Positions 9,751 through 19,202 are shown, counted from the first letter of the stretch. The stretch is 64,000 nucleotides of DNA from an uncultured Actinomycetes bacterium (GCA_903834515.1 CAILJM010000011.1:123732-187731); one strand, 5' to 3'. A program made the numbers and translations. Notes: generated by a model from the sequence alone, not told the origin.

Positions 9751-10753
9751 TTTTTTTGGCTGCTCGCTTTCCCGTCTCCATAGCACCTTGCTGTGAAGGA
9801 TAACCGCGATGATCCCCCACAACGAAGAGATCTGCCCTAATCTCAAGTGGTGAGTAAAGTGGCTTTCCAGCTGGATGAATCGGCAAACTTTGATTGATTT
9901 CGTATTTGGCAATGAATTGCCAATCAGAAGTCTTGCATCTCCAGATATTTGATAACTCTTTGCGCACCTCACTCTCGGAGATGTTTTTAAGAGTGGTTGA
10001 TGAAAAGAGTTGACTGCCTTTTGGGGCATACGAAGTATTTACATCAGAGATTGCTATCGAATGTATCAATGGACCCGACGCGGGAACCGCTAAGCGTCCC
10101 GCCCCCTCAATCATTGAATCTGCTACGTGGTACCACGTTGTTGAGGAAGTTGTGCGAATCACATCTAGGCTTGGAACTAAGTGAGTGGCGGTCGTCGGGT
10201 CTGTTGCAACAACGACTTTACGCGCAGAATAGAGTGCGTGGTCCGTCTTTACATGAGTGCCATCAATATTTTGAACCGTCTCATTGAAATGAATATTTGA
10301 AACTGGAGCAGCAAGAAGTTCAGAAAATGCCGACGCTCCCCCACTCACAAGTCCAGGCTTTCCGAATAGAAAACTCTTATATATCTCGGCCCGAACTCGC
10401 GGCGAAACGTTCCGGGGCTCTGTCAAAAATACGCCTCGCAAAAATGGTCTCGTCAGATCACTTGGTTTGTGGATGCCGCCAACGATTCGAAATGGTAATC
10501 CGCCTTGAGCTATCGGAGTGAATTCCAAATCTTCGAGGAGACCGAGCATCTCAATATTCGGATAGCCCGAGTTAATCACCTGAAAACCGTGATCAAGCGT
10601 GAATCCATCTAACTGATCACTCTTTACTCGCCCTCCGGGACGCGATGAAGATTCGATGACTAACGTTGAAAGCCCTGCACTCTGCAGATAACGTGCCGCC
10701 GTGAGACCGGCAAGTCCAGCGCCTACAACGATGCAATCAAATTCCTCACTCAT
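9722..10753 (-). CDS. FAD-dependent amine-oxidase-like oxidoreductase
   Basis: The protein has 343 residues. The N terminus carries the FAD-binding motif CIVVGAGLAGLTAARYLQSAG and a glutamate-containing VIESSSRPGGRVKSD strand. The C terminus has the second flavin motif LFVVGDHRGYPSQQGAMETGKRAA. It resembles the protoporphyrinogen oxidase/carotenoid desaturase-like family, but no substrate can be assigned. The ATG overlaps the stop of the upstream dehydrogenase gene (ATGA), so the two are co-translated. Confidence 0.75.
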   Translation of the reverse strand: MSEEFDCIVVGAGLAGLTAARYLQSAGLSTLVIESSSRPGGRVKSDQLDGFTLDHGFQVINSGYPNIEMLGLLEDLEFTPIAQGGLPFRIVGGIHKPSDLTRPFLRGVFLTEPRNVSPRVRAEIYKSFLFGKPGLVSGGASAFSELLAAPVSNIHFNETVQNIDGTHVKTDHALYSARKVVVATDPTTATHLVPSLDVIRTTSSTTWYHVADSMIEGAGRLAVPASGPLIHSIAISDVNTSYAPKGSQLFSSTTLKNISESEVRKELSNIWRCKTSDWQFIAKYEINQSLPIHPAGKPLYSPLEIRADLFVVGDHRGYPSQQGAMETGKRAAKKIIERALQAR

Positions 10754-11763
10754 CGAGCGCTCATCTCTCTTGCCTGATCTAAAATTTTTGCCACTTCAAT
10801 AATTTCGTTGACCTCTACCGGCCAGGCTCCTTCGCCAGCGATAGCAGCCTTTACCGCCTCATAGAAGAGCGCATAATTACCGCGAACTGCTTCATACCTT
10901 TCCCCTTCATCTCCACGATAGAGAAACGTTTCACTTCGAGTCTCTTCCTTCCAATTCCCAACTAATGGTGATTTACCGGCGCGAAGCAGGCTCTCCTGCG
11001 GGTCGAGGGAATTGATCACCAGACTCCCCTTGGTGCCGTTGAGACGAATTCGAGGCCCTGGTGCACCGATAATCGCACTTGCCGAAAGATAGGAGTCCAC
11101 ACCCATGTCATGTCGTAAAACGAGGACGACATCATCATCCGAATACCCACGAATAGATCTAACAGAGGAATATTGAAGCTTCGCCGGCCCAAAGAGTGAG
11201 AGAGCGGTGGAGATAAGATGAGGCTGAAGATCTAAGAGGTTACCGCCTCCATCTATCGCACTTGAACGCTCGCGCCAAGATTCAGGATTGGGCTCAGGTC
11301 TAAATCGTTCAAATCGAGAATCAAATCTAAATGGTTCTCCGATGACTCCTTCGCGCAGAGCTTTGCGAATCGTCAAAATATCAGAATCCCAAAGACGGTT
11401 GAAGTATGTTGTCACTTCTACGCCTGTCTCGATTGAGACGTCAATTATTTTGAGTGTCTCTTCAAGAGTGCGACCCATGGGCTTATCGACCACTACAGGG
11501 ACTCCAGCGCGAAGCCCAGCGATCGCATCCGTGGCGTGGGACGAGTTTGCACTTGCAACTACGAGGAGATCGAGCCCGAGGTCTAGTAACTCTTCGATTG
11601 AAGGTACCGCTTTTGCTGCTGGAAAATCGTCGCGCAAATTGTTGATTCGATCCGGATTCTTAGTGACTGCACCAACAATCTCGAATCCGACTGAAGCTAG
11701 CAGGGCGCCATGGAAGTAACGCCCCGCCAATCCAAATCCAGATATACCTACTCGCAAACTCAT
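10750..11763 (-). CDS. Gfo/Idh/MocA family dehydrogenase
   Basis: This is a 337-residue NAD(P)-dependent oxidoreductase. It has a Rossmann start, SLRVGISGFGLAGRYFHGALL, and the family motif VVDKPMG (about residues 95-101), whose Lys takes part in catalysis. The C-terminal alpha/beta domain has the GGGNLLDLQPHLI region. The substrate is unknown, probably a sugar or polyol. I set the start at 11763 because an upstream extension would overlap the MMPL gene and does not resemble the family. TAAAGT lies 7 nt before this ATG. Confidence 0.82.
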   Translation of the reverse strand: MSLRVGISGFGLAGRYFHGALLASVGFEIVGAVTKNPDRINNLRDDFPAAKAVPSIEELLDLGLDLLVVASANSSHATDAIAGLRAGVPVVVDKPMGRTLEETLKIIDVSIETGVEVTTYFNRLWDSDILTIRKALREGVIGEPFRFDSRFERFRPEPNPESWRERSSAIDGGGNLLDLQPHLISTALSLFGPAKLQYSSVRSIRGYSDDDVVLVLRHDMGVDSYLSASAIIGAPGPRIRLNGTKGSLVINSLDPQESLLRAGKSPLVGNWKEETRSETFLYRGDEGERYEAVRGNYALFYEAVKAAIAGEGAWPVEVNEIIEVAKILDQAREMSAR

Positions 11764-11770
11764 GAGAGTT

Positions 11771-11776
11771 ACTTTA
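11771..11776 (-). promoter_or_regulatory. possible -10 element, Gfo/Idh gene
   Basis: TAAAGT on the minus strand, 7 nt before the ATG at 11763. It overlaps the stop codon of the MMPL gene. The spacing is one base longer than the common 6 nt. Confidence 0.4.
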
Positions 11777-13957
11777 GTTGGATTGAACCGCTTCGTCTTG
11801 CAACTTCGAAGGCCACCAGATCTTCGATCCAAACTGGTGAACCAATGCAGGCACCAGAATCGATCGAACGAGCAAGGTATCGAGCAAGACGCCAAAGGCG
11901 ACCGAGAAACCAATTTCAGCCAAGAAGACCAATGGCAGGATTCCGAGAACAGTGAAAGTAGCCGCAAGGACGATTCCAGCTGATGTGATAACTCCGCCAG
12001 TTACAGTCACACCCCTTGTCATGCCAACTCTCGTTCCGAACTTCTTCGCTTCTTCGCGAACGCGAGTCATGAGGAAGATGTTGTAGTCAATTCCAAGCGC
12101 TACCAAGAAGATAAAGGCGAAAAGTGGGAATCCGCTATCTTCACCAGCAAAATGGAATATGTGATGGAAGACAATCGCACAAACCCCCAGAGTCGCCAAG
12201 TAAGAGAGTACGACAGTTACTAGGAGCATCAGCGAGGCGAAGACACTTCGAAGCAAGAGACCGAGAATGATCGCGATAACGATCAATACCACCGGAATAA
12301 TCACTCGTTGATCTCGCCCCGCTGCTTTCGCAGTGTCGTAGTAGACGGCAGAAGTTCCACCAACGAGGCTCGCGCCATCAATTGCGTGAACAGCAGCTCG
12401 AATCCCAGGGATCATTGACTTCGCTTCATTCGAATCTGGCGTAGGTACGAGCGTCGCATTCAAGATGACATGTCCATTAACCACTTTTGGTGAAGTACTT
12501 GCTGGGCCATCAGTAGCGGGAACCACGGATGCAACCCCAGAAATACTCTTCAACTTTGCAGTAATCGCTGGCGCAGCACTTTCCGTCGTCCAAATCTCAG
12601 TTGGTTGTCCTTCTCCGCCCGAGAAGTACTTGAGTGCAAGGTTTTGAGCCTTCACCGAATCAGGCACCTTCGTAAAACTTTGAGCGGTAGAAATGCCATT
12701 TGGGTGGAGAGTCATGACGAAGGTAGCAAGCACTACGAGCAGAAGGCCCGTAGAAAGCCAATATCTGCGAGGCTTATTGGCCGTTGCATGTGCAACCTTT
12801 GACCAAAGACCCGCGAGCTTCTCATCCTCTGAACCAAAGCGTGGAATACGAGGCCAAAATACCCAACGTCCAAATAACACCAGCACCGCAGGCAAGAGAG
12901 TCAGAATGGTAATCACTGCGCAAGCGATACCAACTGCACCGACTGGTCCAAGTCCTCGGTTATTTGAAAGGCTTGCCAGCAAGAGGAGCAATAACGAGAT
13001 GGCAACCGTGGAACCGGAGGCAACGATTGGTTCGACGACGCCACGCCAGGCATTTGCCATAGCATCGAATCGAGATTCGACGTGGTGCAATTCCTCGCGA
13101 TAGCGAGCGATAAGTAAGAGCGCGTAATCCGTCGCCGCTCCAAGCACCAATACCGAGAGGATTCCCTGGGATGCACCGTCGAGCGCGATTACATTGTGCT
13201 TAGCAAGCTCATAGACAACCGCCCCAGCGAATGTCAGAGCAATGCCTGCAGAGAACAATGGCAAAATCCAGAGCACTGGCGATCGGTAGACAACAATCAA
13301 GATGAGAGCCACAACGAGACCCGTTGTCAGCAATAGACTCGAATCAAGTGATCCAAATGCACCGAAGAGATCCGAGAGAATTGCTGCAATTCCAGTTACA
13401 TGCGATGTGAAACCCGACTTCGCCGCAAATTGGGAGGAGTAATATCGAATCGAATCAGTCACAGCAGGAAGCGCAGGTTTTTTATTTGCGAGATTAACGC
13501 CGGTCTGATCAGCGTTGAATGGAACGCTTGCAAGGATTGCTTTGCCATCCTTGGAGGGGAAGGCGACCAAGGGGCTATTTGGATCCAAGAAATCTGAAAG
13601 TTTGGCGCTTACTTGAGGAATGCTCTTTCCCTGCAAATCAACCAAAGGCTGGGAGCCAATTGTTTGGAGAAAGGCGTTTGTAGCCGCCACATTCGCCGGG
13701 GTCGCATCACCGATAAAGAGAACGAGTTCGGGCAGTGATTTATTCGCCCCTGAATTGAAAGCGGCAGCTGCCACATTGAAGCGCTCAGTCTCGGCCGAAC
13801 TTGGCAAGAACTTTGAGTTGTCGTTCTTTTGAACGGTCGATAGTTCGCCGAAGAGCGGCCCGGTGACCCCCGAAACCATGAACCAGCCGAGGACGAGCAC
13901 GATTGCGATCCAGAGCGGTTTCCGGTGTTTCTGTGCAGACATAAAATATCCATTCAT
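11774..13957 (-). CDS. MMPL family RND-type membrane transporter
   Basis: The protein has 727 residues in two similar halves. Each half has one N-terminal membrane segment, a large external loop, and five further membrane segments. Typical motifs are TDYALLLIARYREE (about 275-288) and its counterpart GIDYNIFLMTRVREEAKK (about 615-632), whose aspartate and tyrosine are implicated in proton relay. It probably exports a lipid or small hydrophobic compound. The usual partner genes (polyketide synthase, lipid biosynthesis) are not adjacent. Start choice is open: ATG 13957 or ATG 13942 (MSAQKH), and neither has a clear SD. Confidence 0.85.
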   Translation of the reverse strand: MNGYFMSAQKHRKPLWIAIVLVLGWFMVSGVTGPLFGELSTVQKNDNSKFLPSSAETERFNVAAAAFNSGANKSLPELVLFIGDATPANVAATNAFLQTIGSQPLVDLQGKSIPQVSAKLSDFLDPNSPLVAFPSKDGKAILASVPFNADQTGVNLANKKPALPAVTDSIRYYSSQFAAKSGFTSHVTGIAAILSDLFGAFGSLDSSLLLTTGLVVALILIVVYRSPVLWILPLFSAGIALTFAGAVVYELAKHNVIALDGASQGILSVLVLGAATDYALLLIARYREELHHVESRFDAMANAWRGVVEPIVASGSTVAISLLLLLLASLSNNRGLGPVGAVGIACAVITILTLLPAVLVLFGRWVFWPRIPRFGSEDEKLAGLWSKVAHATANKPRRYWLSTGLLLVVLATFVMTLHPNGISTAQSFTKVPDSVKAQNLALKYFSGGEGQPTEIWTTESAAPAITAKLKSISGVASVVPATDGPASTSPKVVNGHVILNATLVPTPDSNEAKSMIPGIRAAVHAIDGASLVGGTSAVYYDTAKAAGRDQRVIIPVVLIVIAIILGLLLRSVFASLMLLVTVVLSYLATLGVCAIVFHHIFHFAGEDSGFPLFAFIFLVALGIDYNIFLMTRVREEAKKFGTRVGMTRGVTVTGGVITSAGIVLAATFTVLGILPLVFLAEIGFSVAFGVLLDTLLVRSILVPALVHQFGSKIWWPSKLQDEAVQSN

Positions 13958-14089
13958 GAGTGGGTAAAATCGCTGATAAGTGCCCGAGTTTAACGGCCGC
14001 AGGCGGATATATCCTCACGAGAGACCCCTACCGTCCTCTTTCACGAGCCTGATAAGCGAAGCTGTTTAGCGAAAATTCACCTCCGCAAT

Positions 14090-14095
14090 TAGGCT
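14090..14095 (+). promoter_or_regulatory. -10 element, leaderless lipB
   Basis: TAGGCT, then AAAGCC (6 nt), then the GTG start at 14102. No SD is present. Confidence 0.7.
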
Positions 14096-14101
14096 AAAGC
14101 C

Positions 14102-14755
14102 GTGACTCTCGCCTCGAAGACCTCGGCCACGCTGGCTCTCAAGAGTTTGGGTCTAGTGCCCTACCTCGATGCCCTCGCCGGACAGAGAAAGATTCATGAA
14201 GAAGTGGCTTCAGGAACCAGGCCGAACACTCTCATTTTGCTCGAACACCCAGCCGTCTATACCGCTGGTCGACGAACCACTATCGAGGAGCGGCCGTCAG
14301 ATGAGACACCTGTCATCGATGTAGATCGCGGCGGAAAGATTACCTATCACGGCCCAGGCCAACTCGTTGGCTACCCCATCATAAAATTGAGCAACCGAAA
14401 TGATGTTGTTGGATTTGTTCGTGAAATTGAGAGCGCGCTCATCGCGATCTGCAAGGAATTTGGCATCGAGGCAGAGCGCTACTGCGAGCGTTCCGGAGTT
14501 TGGCTACGCGATGAATCAGGTGATCGAAAGATTGCCGCGATCGGTATTCGCGTGGCAAAAGGAGTAACGATGCATGGCTTTGCCCTCAACGTGGAGCCAG
14601 AACTCGCCGCCTTTGAGAAGATCATTCCATGCGGATTTTCAGATTCTGGTGTGACTTCGATGGCCCAAGAACTTGGGCGATCCATCAAACTTAGTGAAGT
14701 CATTCCCGTTGTTGAACGGCATCTCTTTGACGCGCTAGGCAGGGTGGCAGAATGA
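14102..14755 (+). CDS. lipB: lipoyl(octanoyl) transferase
   Basis: The 217-residue LipB transfers octanoate from ACP to lipoyl domains, here presumably those of SucB. It contains [12 protein letters not shown] (about residues 42-53), the signature [17 protein letters not shown] (about 76-92), the catalytic Lys in KIAAIGIRV (about 144-152), and the catalytic Cys in IIPCGFSD (about 176-183). It overlaps lipA by 4 bases (ATGA), so octanoyl transfer and sulfur insertion are expressed together. It starts with GTG and has a leaderless -10. Confidence 0.95.
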   Translation: MTLASKTSATLALKSLGLVPYLDALAGQRKIHEEVASGTRPNTLILLEHPAVYTAGRRTTIEERPSDETPVIDVDRGGKITYHGPGQLVGYPIIKLSNRNDVVGFVREIESALIAICKEFGIEAERYCERSGVWLRDESGDRKIAAIGIRVAKGVTMHGFALNVEPELAAFEKIIPCGFSDSGVTSMAQELGRSIKLSEVIPVVERHLFDALGRVAE

Positions 14756-15681
14756 CAATTGCTCCGGATGGTAGAAAATTACTGAGAATTGAAGCGCGCA
14801 ATGCTGCTGTCCCCATCGAGAAGAAACCTGAATGGATCAAGACTCGAGCGAAGATGGGGCCCGAGTACACCCAACTTCGATCATTGGTTCTTCGCGAAGG
14901 CCTTCATACTGTCTGCCAAGAGGCAGCATGTCCAAATATTTTTGAATGTTGGGAAGATAAAGAGGCAACATTCCTCATCGGAGGCGAACGTTGTACTCGC
15001 CGTTGCGATTTCTGCAATATCGATACTGGCAAGCCACTGCCGATTGATCGAGATGAGCCACGACGAGTCGCTGAATCCGTAAAGACTATGGGTCTTCGAT
15101 ATGCGACCATAACTGGCGTCACGCGAGATGATTTAGATGATGAAGGTGCATGGCTTTATTCGGAGACGATCCGAGTAGTGCATGAGATGAATCCTGGTGT
15201 TGGCGTGGAAATGCTCGCTCCAGATTTCAGTGGAAAATCAGAACTTCTCAATCAAGTTTTTGAAACCCGCCCAGAAGTTTTCGCTCATAACCTAGAGACT
15301 GTACCTCGCATCTTTAAAGAGATCCGTCCTGCATTCACGTACGACCGTTCGCTCGATGTTATTTCGCAAGCTCGTTCATTTGGACTCATCACAAAATCTA
15401 ATTTAATCCTCGGTATGGGAGAGACTCGCGAAGAAATTTCTCAAGCGCTACGAGATCTACATTCTGCTGGGTGTGACCTCATAACCATTACTCAATATCT
15501 TCGCCCAACCCCGCTTCATCATCCAGTTATTAGATGGGTGAAACCTGAAGAGTTTGTCGAGCTATCCCACGAAGCAGAAGAAATCGGATTCCTTGGCGTG
15601 ATGAGCGGGCCTATGGTGCGCTCCTCCTATCGCGCGGGTCGCCTCTACAAGCAGGCGCAAGAGCGGAAACCCACGCGCTAA
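14752..15681 (+). CDS. lipA: lipoyl synthase (radical SAM)
   Basis: The 309-residue protein carries both iron-sulfur clusters. The auxiliary cluster uses the N-terminal motif [12 protein letters not shown] (C-x4-C-x5-C) plus the C-terminal RSSYRAG serine. The radical SAM cluster uses RCTRRCDFC (C-x3-C-x2-C, about residues 82-90). It inserts two sulfurs into octanoyl-lysine. It overlaps lipB upstream and the acyltransferase gene downstream (TAATG), giving a three-gene coupled unit. Confidence 0.96.
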   Translation: MTIAPDGRKLLRIEARNAAVPIEKKPEWIKTRAKMGPEYTQLRSLVLREGLHTVCQEAACPNIFECWEDKEATFLIGGERCTRRCDFCNIDTGKPLPIDRDEPRRVAESVKTMGLRYATITGVTRDDLDDEGAWLYSETIRVVHEMNPGVGVEMLAPDFSGKSELLNQVFETRPEVFAHNLETVPRIFKEIRPAFTYDRSLDVISQARSFGLITKSNLILGMGETREEISQALRDLHSAGCDLITITQYLRPTPLHHPVIRWVKPEEFVELSHEAEEIGFLGVMSGPMVRSSYRAGRLYKQAQERKPTR

Positions 15682-16463
15682 TGGCTGATTATGTATATCC
15701 CCCAGTCATCTTCGTAATTAAAAATTTTTGGCGTTATCTTGGCTTGCGCTTTGATTTTCAGGGACAGGAGCACTTGCCACATCGCGGCAAGAGTGGTGGC
15801 GCTGTCTTAGCGATCAATCACATCGGCTACCTTGATTTTGCCCTCGCCGGCACAGCCGCACTACCGATGAAGCGATACATCCGGTTCATGGCGAAAAAAG
15901 AGATTTTCGATCACAAAGTTGCTGGTCCCCTCATGCGCGGAATGCATCACATTAGCGTCGACAGATCTGCGGGATCCTCGGCACTGGCCGCGGCTTTACG
16001 CGCTCTTCGGTCGGGTGAAATTATTGGCATCTTCCCCGAGGGCACCATTTCGCGGAGCTTTGAGATTGCCGAATTAAAATCTGGGGCGGTTCGACTTGCC
16101 CAAGGTGCCGGCGTACCAGTGATTCCCGTTGCAGTTTGGGGAAGCCAACGAATTGTTACTAAGAAGCGAAAGCCCGATTTCGGTAGAAATAGATTTCCCA
16201 TCACTGTCATCTTCGGTGAACCCATCTTCATTCCAAAGGGTGCTGATGTAGCAGCCGAAGAGATAAAACTTAAAGAAGCAATGAGCAATCTTCTTCATCA
16301 GGCGCAAATCAACTACCCTGATGAGACCGCTGGGCAATGGTGGGCACCTGTTCGTCTAGGCGGCACCGCTCCTACTCTCGAGCAAGTTGAACGTGAGCGC
16401 TTGGAACATTTACAACAATCGCAAAGCAAGTCAAAGCAAGATAACGAAGATGGAGAGAACTGA
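15681..16463 (+). CDS. 1-acyl-glycerol-3-phosphate acyltransferase family protein (PlsC-like)
   Basis: The protein has 260 residues. PlsC motifs are present: AINHIGYLDFAL (an NHxxxxD-type motif I at about residues 41-52, reading NHIGYLD), FPEGTISR (motif III, about 113-120) and VPVIPVAVWGS (motif IV). It probably acylates lysophosphatidate at the inner membrane face. It is inserted between lipA and the DUF4191 gene compared with Mycobacterium order. The Gln/Ser/Lys-rich C-terminal tail is not part of the catalytic fold. The start overlaps the lipA stop. Confidence 0.85.
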   Translation: MADYVYPPVIFVIKNFWRYLGLRFDFQGQEHLPHRGKSGGAVLAINHIGYLDFALAGTAALPMKRYIRFMAKKEIFDHKVAGPLMRGMHHISVDRSAGSSALAAALRALRSGEIIGIFPEGTISRSFEIAELKSGAVRLAQGAGVPVIPVAVWGSQRIVTKKRKPDFGRNRFPITVIFGEPIFIPKGADVAAEEIKLKEAMSNLLHQAQINYPDETAGQWWAPVRLGGTAPTLEQVERERLEHLQQSQSKSKQDNEDGEN

Positions 16464-17137
16464 TGGCAAAGAAGCAAAATGAAACACCTGAGAAGCAATC
16501 ACAAACTGCGGTTCTCAAAGATGCATTTCGTCTCGTAAAGACTCATACTCCCCTGGCTCTACTCTGGTGCTTTGCAGGATTTGCTCTCACCGAGTTAGTG
16601 GCTATCCTCGGCGGAAGTTCACTCCACCATCCTCTCTACTTTGGAATTCTCGGATTTCCGTTGGGCTTGCTTGTCGCATTCTTTATCTTCACACGATTTG
16701 CTAACACTGCCGCCTTCTCTTCGATCAAGGGACAACTTGGGGCAGCTGCAAGCGTTCTCATGAGCATACGTAGAGGCTTCACGACAACTCCAGCGGTCAA
16801 TGTCTCTCGCAATCAAGATATGGTTCATCGCACTGTCGGTCGCTCTGGCATTATTTTGGTAGCCGAGGGAAGCGCAGCCGTTCGATCACTTCTCATCGAC
16901 GAAAAGAAGAAGATGGAACGATTCCTTCCTGGAGTGCCTGTCACTGAGATCATCGCGGGCGAAGCTGAAGGACAAGTGCCGCTTAAGAAATTGCAGAAGA
17001 AGATCAAGAAACTTCCAAAGAAGCTCTCGACAAATCAAGTTCGTGAAGTGCGGGCTCGACTAAAAGCTGTTGGCGGATTGTCGATGCCAATTCCACAAGG
17101 TCCGATGCCTAAGGGCGTCAAGATGCCGAAACGGTAA
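16463..17137 (+). CDS. DUF4191 family membrane protein
   Basis: The 224-residue protein has a short basic N terminus, two adjacent membrane segments (about residues 27-45 and 52-73), and a basic cytosolic C-terminal domain rich in Lys near 170-195. It matches the actinobacterial DUF4191 family in order and layout (Mycobacterium Rv2219, between lipA and glnA). Its function is unknown. The SD GGAGAG lies in the end of the plsC gene, and the ATG overlaps that gene's stop. The stop codon lies inside the first unit of an 11-copy 7-bp repeat. Confidence 0.8.
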   Translation: MAKKQNETPEKQSQTAVLKDAFRLVKTHTPLALLWCFAGFALTELVAILGGSSLHHPLYFGILGFPLGLLVAFFIFTRFANTAAFSSIKGQLGAAASVLMSIRRGFTTTPAVNVSRNQDMVHRTVGRSGIILVAEGSAAVRSLLIDEKKKMERFLPGVPVTEIIAGEAEGQVPLKKLQKKIKKLPKKLSTNQVREVRARLKAVGGLSMPIPQGPMPKGVKMPKR

Positions 17138-17208
17138 GCGGTAAGCGGTAAGCGGTAAGCGGTAAGCGGTAAGCGGTAAGCGGTAAGCGGTAAGCGGTAA
17201 GCGGTAAG
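17132..17208. repeat. 7-bp tandem repeat (CGGTAAG) x11
   Basis: Eleven perfect head-to-tail copies of CGGTAAG span 77 bp, followed by a decayed unit (AGTTAAG). The first copy supplies the TAA stop of the DUF4191 gene, and the array runs to within a few bases of the stop codon of the convergent RDD gene. The perfect units suggest recent slippage growth. Confidence 0.98.
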
Positions 17209-17210
17209 AG

Positions 17211-17573
17211 TTAAGCTCGAATAACAATGGTCTTGCAGATGGCGTCGTGATATGCGACGCCATCTTTTTTGAAGAGCGCTGGGATAACAAGCACAATGAG
17301 AAGAGTTCGAATAAGCACTCTTAGCGGGTCAACGCTGCCGCCAGTATTCGCATCGACTACTTTTAAGCGAAGCAGTCGCTGACCTGCCGATGCGCCCATG
17401 AGTGCGGTCAGAAGCGAGACTTCGACGAAGAAGAGGAGAAGCCGTTCCCCTTCAAATCCGTAATTCTTGCCCGTCAGACCGGTGATGATCAGAGTGCTCG
17501 CCATCCAATCGACCGCGAGGGCGAGAAATCTGATCCCCGTCGATGCTGGCCGAGCGCCACTGGCAAAATTCAT
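17211..17573 (-). CDS. RDD family membrane protein
   Basis: This 120-residue protein carries the RDD signature: an Arg near the N terminus (ASTGIRFLALAVDWMAS), Asp in the first membrane segment, and the QRLLRLKVVDANTGG stretch between segments. About three membrane segments are visible. Its function is not established. Position before glnA matches Mycobacterium Rv2219A. The C terminus abuts the 7-bp repeat array. It has a leaderless -10. Confidence 0.8.
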   Translation of the reverse strand: MNFASGARPASTGIRFLALAVDWMASTLIITGLTGKNYGFEGERLLLFFVEVSLLTALMGASAGQRLLRLKVVDANTGGSVDPLRVLIRTLLIVLVIPALFKKDGVAYHDAICKTIVIRA

Positions 17574-17579
17574 AGATCA

Positions 17580-17585
17580 AGCCTA
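17580..17585 (-). promoter_or_regulatory. -10 element, leaderless RDD gene
   Basis: TAGGCT on the minus strand, followed by TGATCT (6 nt) and the ATG at 17573. Confidence 0.65.
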
Positions 17586-17626
17586 GTCGCGCTGACGGAG
17601 TTCTCTCAATCCATCGTTGAGGGTAC

Positions 17627-17653
17627 GAAACATATTCGTAACATTTGGGTTAT
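17627..17653 (+). promoter_or_regulatory. possible GlnR-like operator before glnA
   Basis: GAAAC, 6 nt, GTAAC, 6 nt, GTTAT. This is the spacing and half-site order of the GlnR nitrogen-regulator box described in Streptomyces (GTnAC and GAAAC alternating every 11 bp). The last half-site is poor. A GGGTTA...TAACCC inverted repeat overlaps it (17647-17673). Confidence 0.4.
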
Positions 17654-17685
17654 CCCCTTTTCACGCTTAACCCTTAGATTTCACC

Positions 17686-17705
17686 CATAACAAGCCATAA
17701 CAAGC
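17686..17705. repeat. 10-bp direct repeat x2 in glnA leader
   Basis: CATAACAAGC occurs twice in tandem, downstream of a possible -10 (TAGATT, 17675-17680). It probably lies in the glnA 5' UTR. No function can be assigned. Confidence 0.8.
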
Positions 17706-17759
17706 GAGCCCCGGTGATGCGGCTTCCTTGAAGGAATCAACGAAATAGTACGGAGAAGC

Positions 17760-19190
17760 ATGTTTAAGAATTCAGCTGAGGTCTTCGATTTCATCAAGAA
17801 GAATGATGTCAAACTTGTTGACATCCGCTTCATTGATCTTCCAGGCATCCAACAACATTTTAACGTTCCCGTTGAATCATTCGATGAAGCTGTCTTCACC
17901 GATGGTCTCATGTTCGATGGTTCATCGATCCGCGGATTCCAAGCAATTCATGAATCAGATATGAAGTTGCTCCCGATCCCATCAAGTGCATTTATCGATC
18001 CGTTCCGCGCAGAGAAGACTCTGGTCATCAACTTCTCAGTTCACAACCCAATTGACAACACTCCTTACTCTCGTGATCCTCGCGGTGTAGTTGCAAAGGC
18101 AGTTGAATACCTTAAGTCAACTGGCATCGCAGATACTGCATTCTTCGCACCAGAAGCCGAGTTCTATCTCTTTGACGAAGTGAACTTCTCAACTTCTCAG
18201 AATGCATCACACCACTTCATTGATTCAATCGAAGGCGCTTGGAACACAGGTGCTTCACTTGAAGCCGATGGCACGCCAAACCGTGGATACAAGACTCGCT
18301 TCAAGGGCGGCTACTTCCCTGTTTCACCAACTGATCAACTCGCTGATATTCGTGATGAGATGGTCATGACTCTTGGCAAAGTTGGACTCCTTGTTGAGCG
18401 CTCACACCACGAAGTTGGTACCGCCGGTCAAATGGAGATCAACTATCGCTTCTCAGACATTCTTACCGCAGGTGATGATGTCATGAAATTTAAGTACATC
18501 ATTAAGAATGTTGCATGGAAGAACGGTAAGACTGCAACATTCATGCCAAAGCCACTCTTCGGTGATAACGGTTCAGGTATGCACGTTCACCAATCACTCT
18601 GGAAGGATGGCAAGCCACTCTTCTTCGGTGATGGATACGGCGATCTCTCAGATATGGCTCGTTGGTACATTGGCGGACTTTTGAAGCATGCGCCATCACT
18701 ACTCGCCTTCACAAACCCAACAGTCAACTCTTACCACCGCTTAGTTCCAGGTTATGAAGCTCCAGTAAACCTTGTTTACTCAGCTCGTAACCGTTCTGCC
18801 TGTATTCGTATCCCAATCACTGGTTCAAATCCAAAGGCAAAGCGCATCGAGTTCCGATGCCCAGATCCATCAGCTAACCCATACCTAGCATTCGCTGCGA
18901 TGTTGATGGCTGGTATCGATGGCATCCAGAACAAGATCGAGCCACTAGCCCCAGTTGATAAGGATCTCTACGAACTCGAGGGCGCAGATGCTGCGGCAAT
19001 CCCACAAGTTCCTGGCTCACTTCCAGCAGTTCTCGATGAACTCGAGAAGAACCACGATTACCTCACAAAGGGTGGCGTCTTCACTCCAGATCTCATCGAA
19101 ACCTGGATCAACTACAAGCGTTCAGCCGAAGTTGATTATGTGCGCCTACGTCCACACCCAGCAGAGTTCGAGCTTTACTACGACATCTAA
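17760..19190 (+). CDS. glnA: glutamine synthetase, type I
   Basis: The 476-residue GS-I forms glutamine from glutamate, ammonia and ATP. Visible motifs are DLPGIQQHF and [10 protein letters not shown] in the N-terminal domain, the catalytic AEFYLFDEV, the ATP-binding [22 protein letters not shown], and KDLYELEG, whose Tyr corresponds to the adenylylation site of the GSI-beta class. Serines are mostly TCA and prolines mostly CCA, unlike several neighbours, which suggests selection for high expression. The RBS GGAGAAG is close to the ATG. A 186-bp promoter region with a GlnR-like box lies upstream and a strong terminator lies downstream. Confidence 0.97.
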   Translation: MFKNSAEVFDFIKKNDVKLVDIRFIDLPGIQQHFNVPVESFDEAVFTDGLMFDGSSIRGFQAIHESDMKLLPIPSSAFIDPFRAEKTLVINFSVHNPIDNTPYSRDPRGVVAKAVEYLKSTGIADTAFFAPEAEFYLFDEVNFSTSQNASHHFIDSIEGAWNTGASLEADGTPNRGYKTRFKGGYFPVSPTDQLADIRDEMVMTLGKVGLLVERSHHEVGTAGQMEINYRFSDILTAGDDVMKFKYIIKNVAWKNGKTATFMPKPLFGDNGSGMHVHQSLWKDGKPLFFGDGYGDLSDMARWYIGGLLKHAPSLLAFTNPTVNSYHRLVPGYEAPVNLVYSARNRSACIRIPITGSNPKAKRIEFRCPDPSANPYLAFAAMLMAGIDGIQNKIEPLAPVDKDLYELEGADAAAIPQVPGSLPAVLDELEKNHDYLTKGGVFTPDLIETWINYKRSAEVDYVRLRPHPAEFELYYDI

Positions 19191-19202
19191 GTCGTACCTT
19201 TA

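Noticed and set aside
12693..13103. Plus-strand frame of about 136 residues opposite the MMPL gene
   Set aside because: It is an antisense shadow of a well-supported transporter gene. No start signal or family resemblance.
17132..17208. Possible CRISPR array
   Set aside because: The 7-bp units are contiguous with no spacers.
17060..17296. Minus-strand frame with repeated TAYRLPL units over the 7-bp array
   Set aside because: It is produced by the CGGTAAG repeat lacking stops in that frame. It lies over the ends of two real genes and has no start signal.
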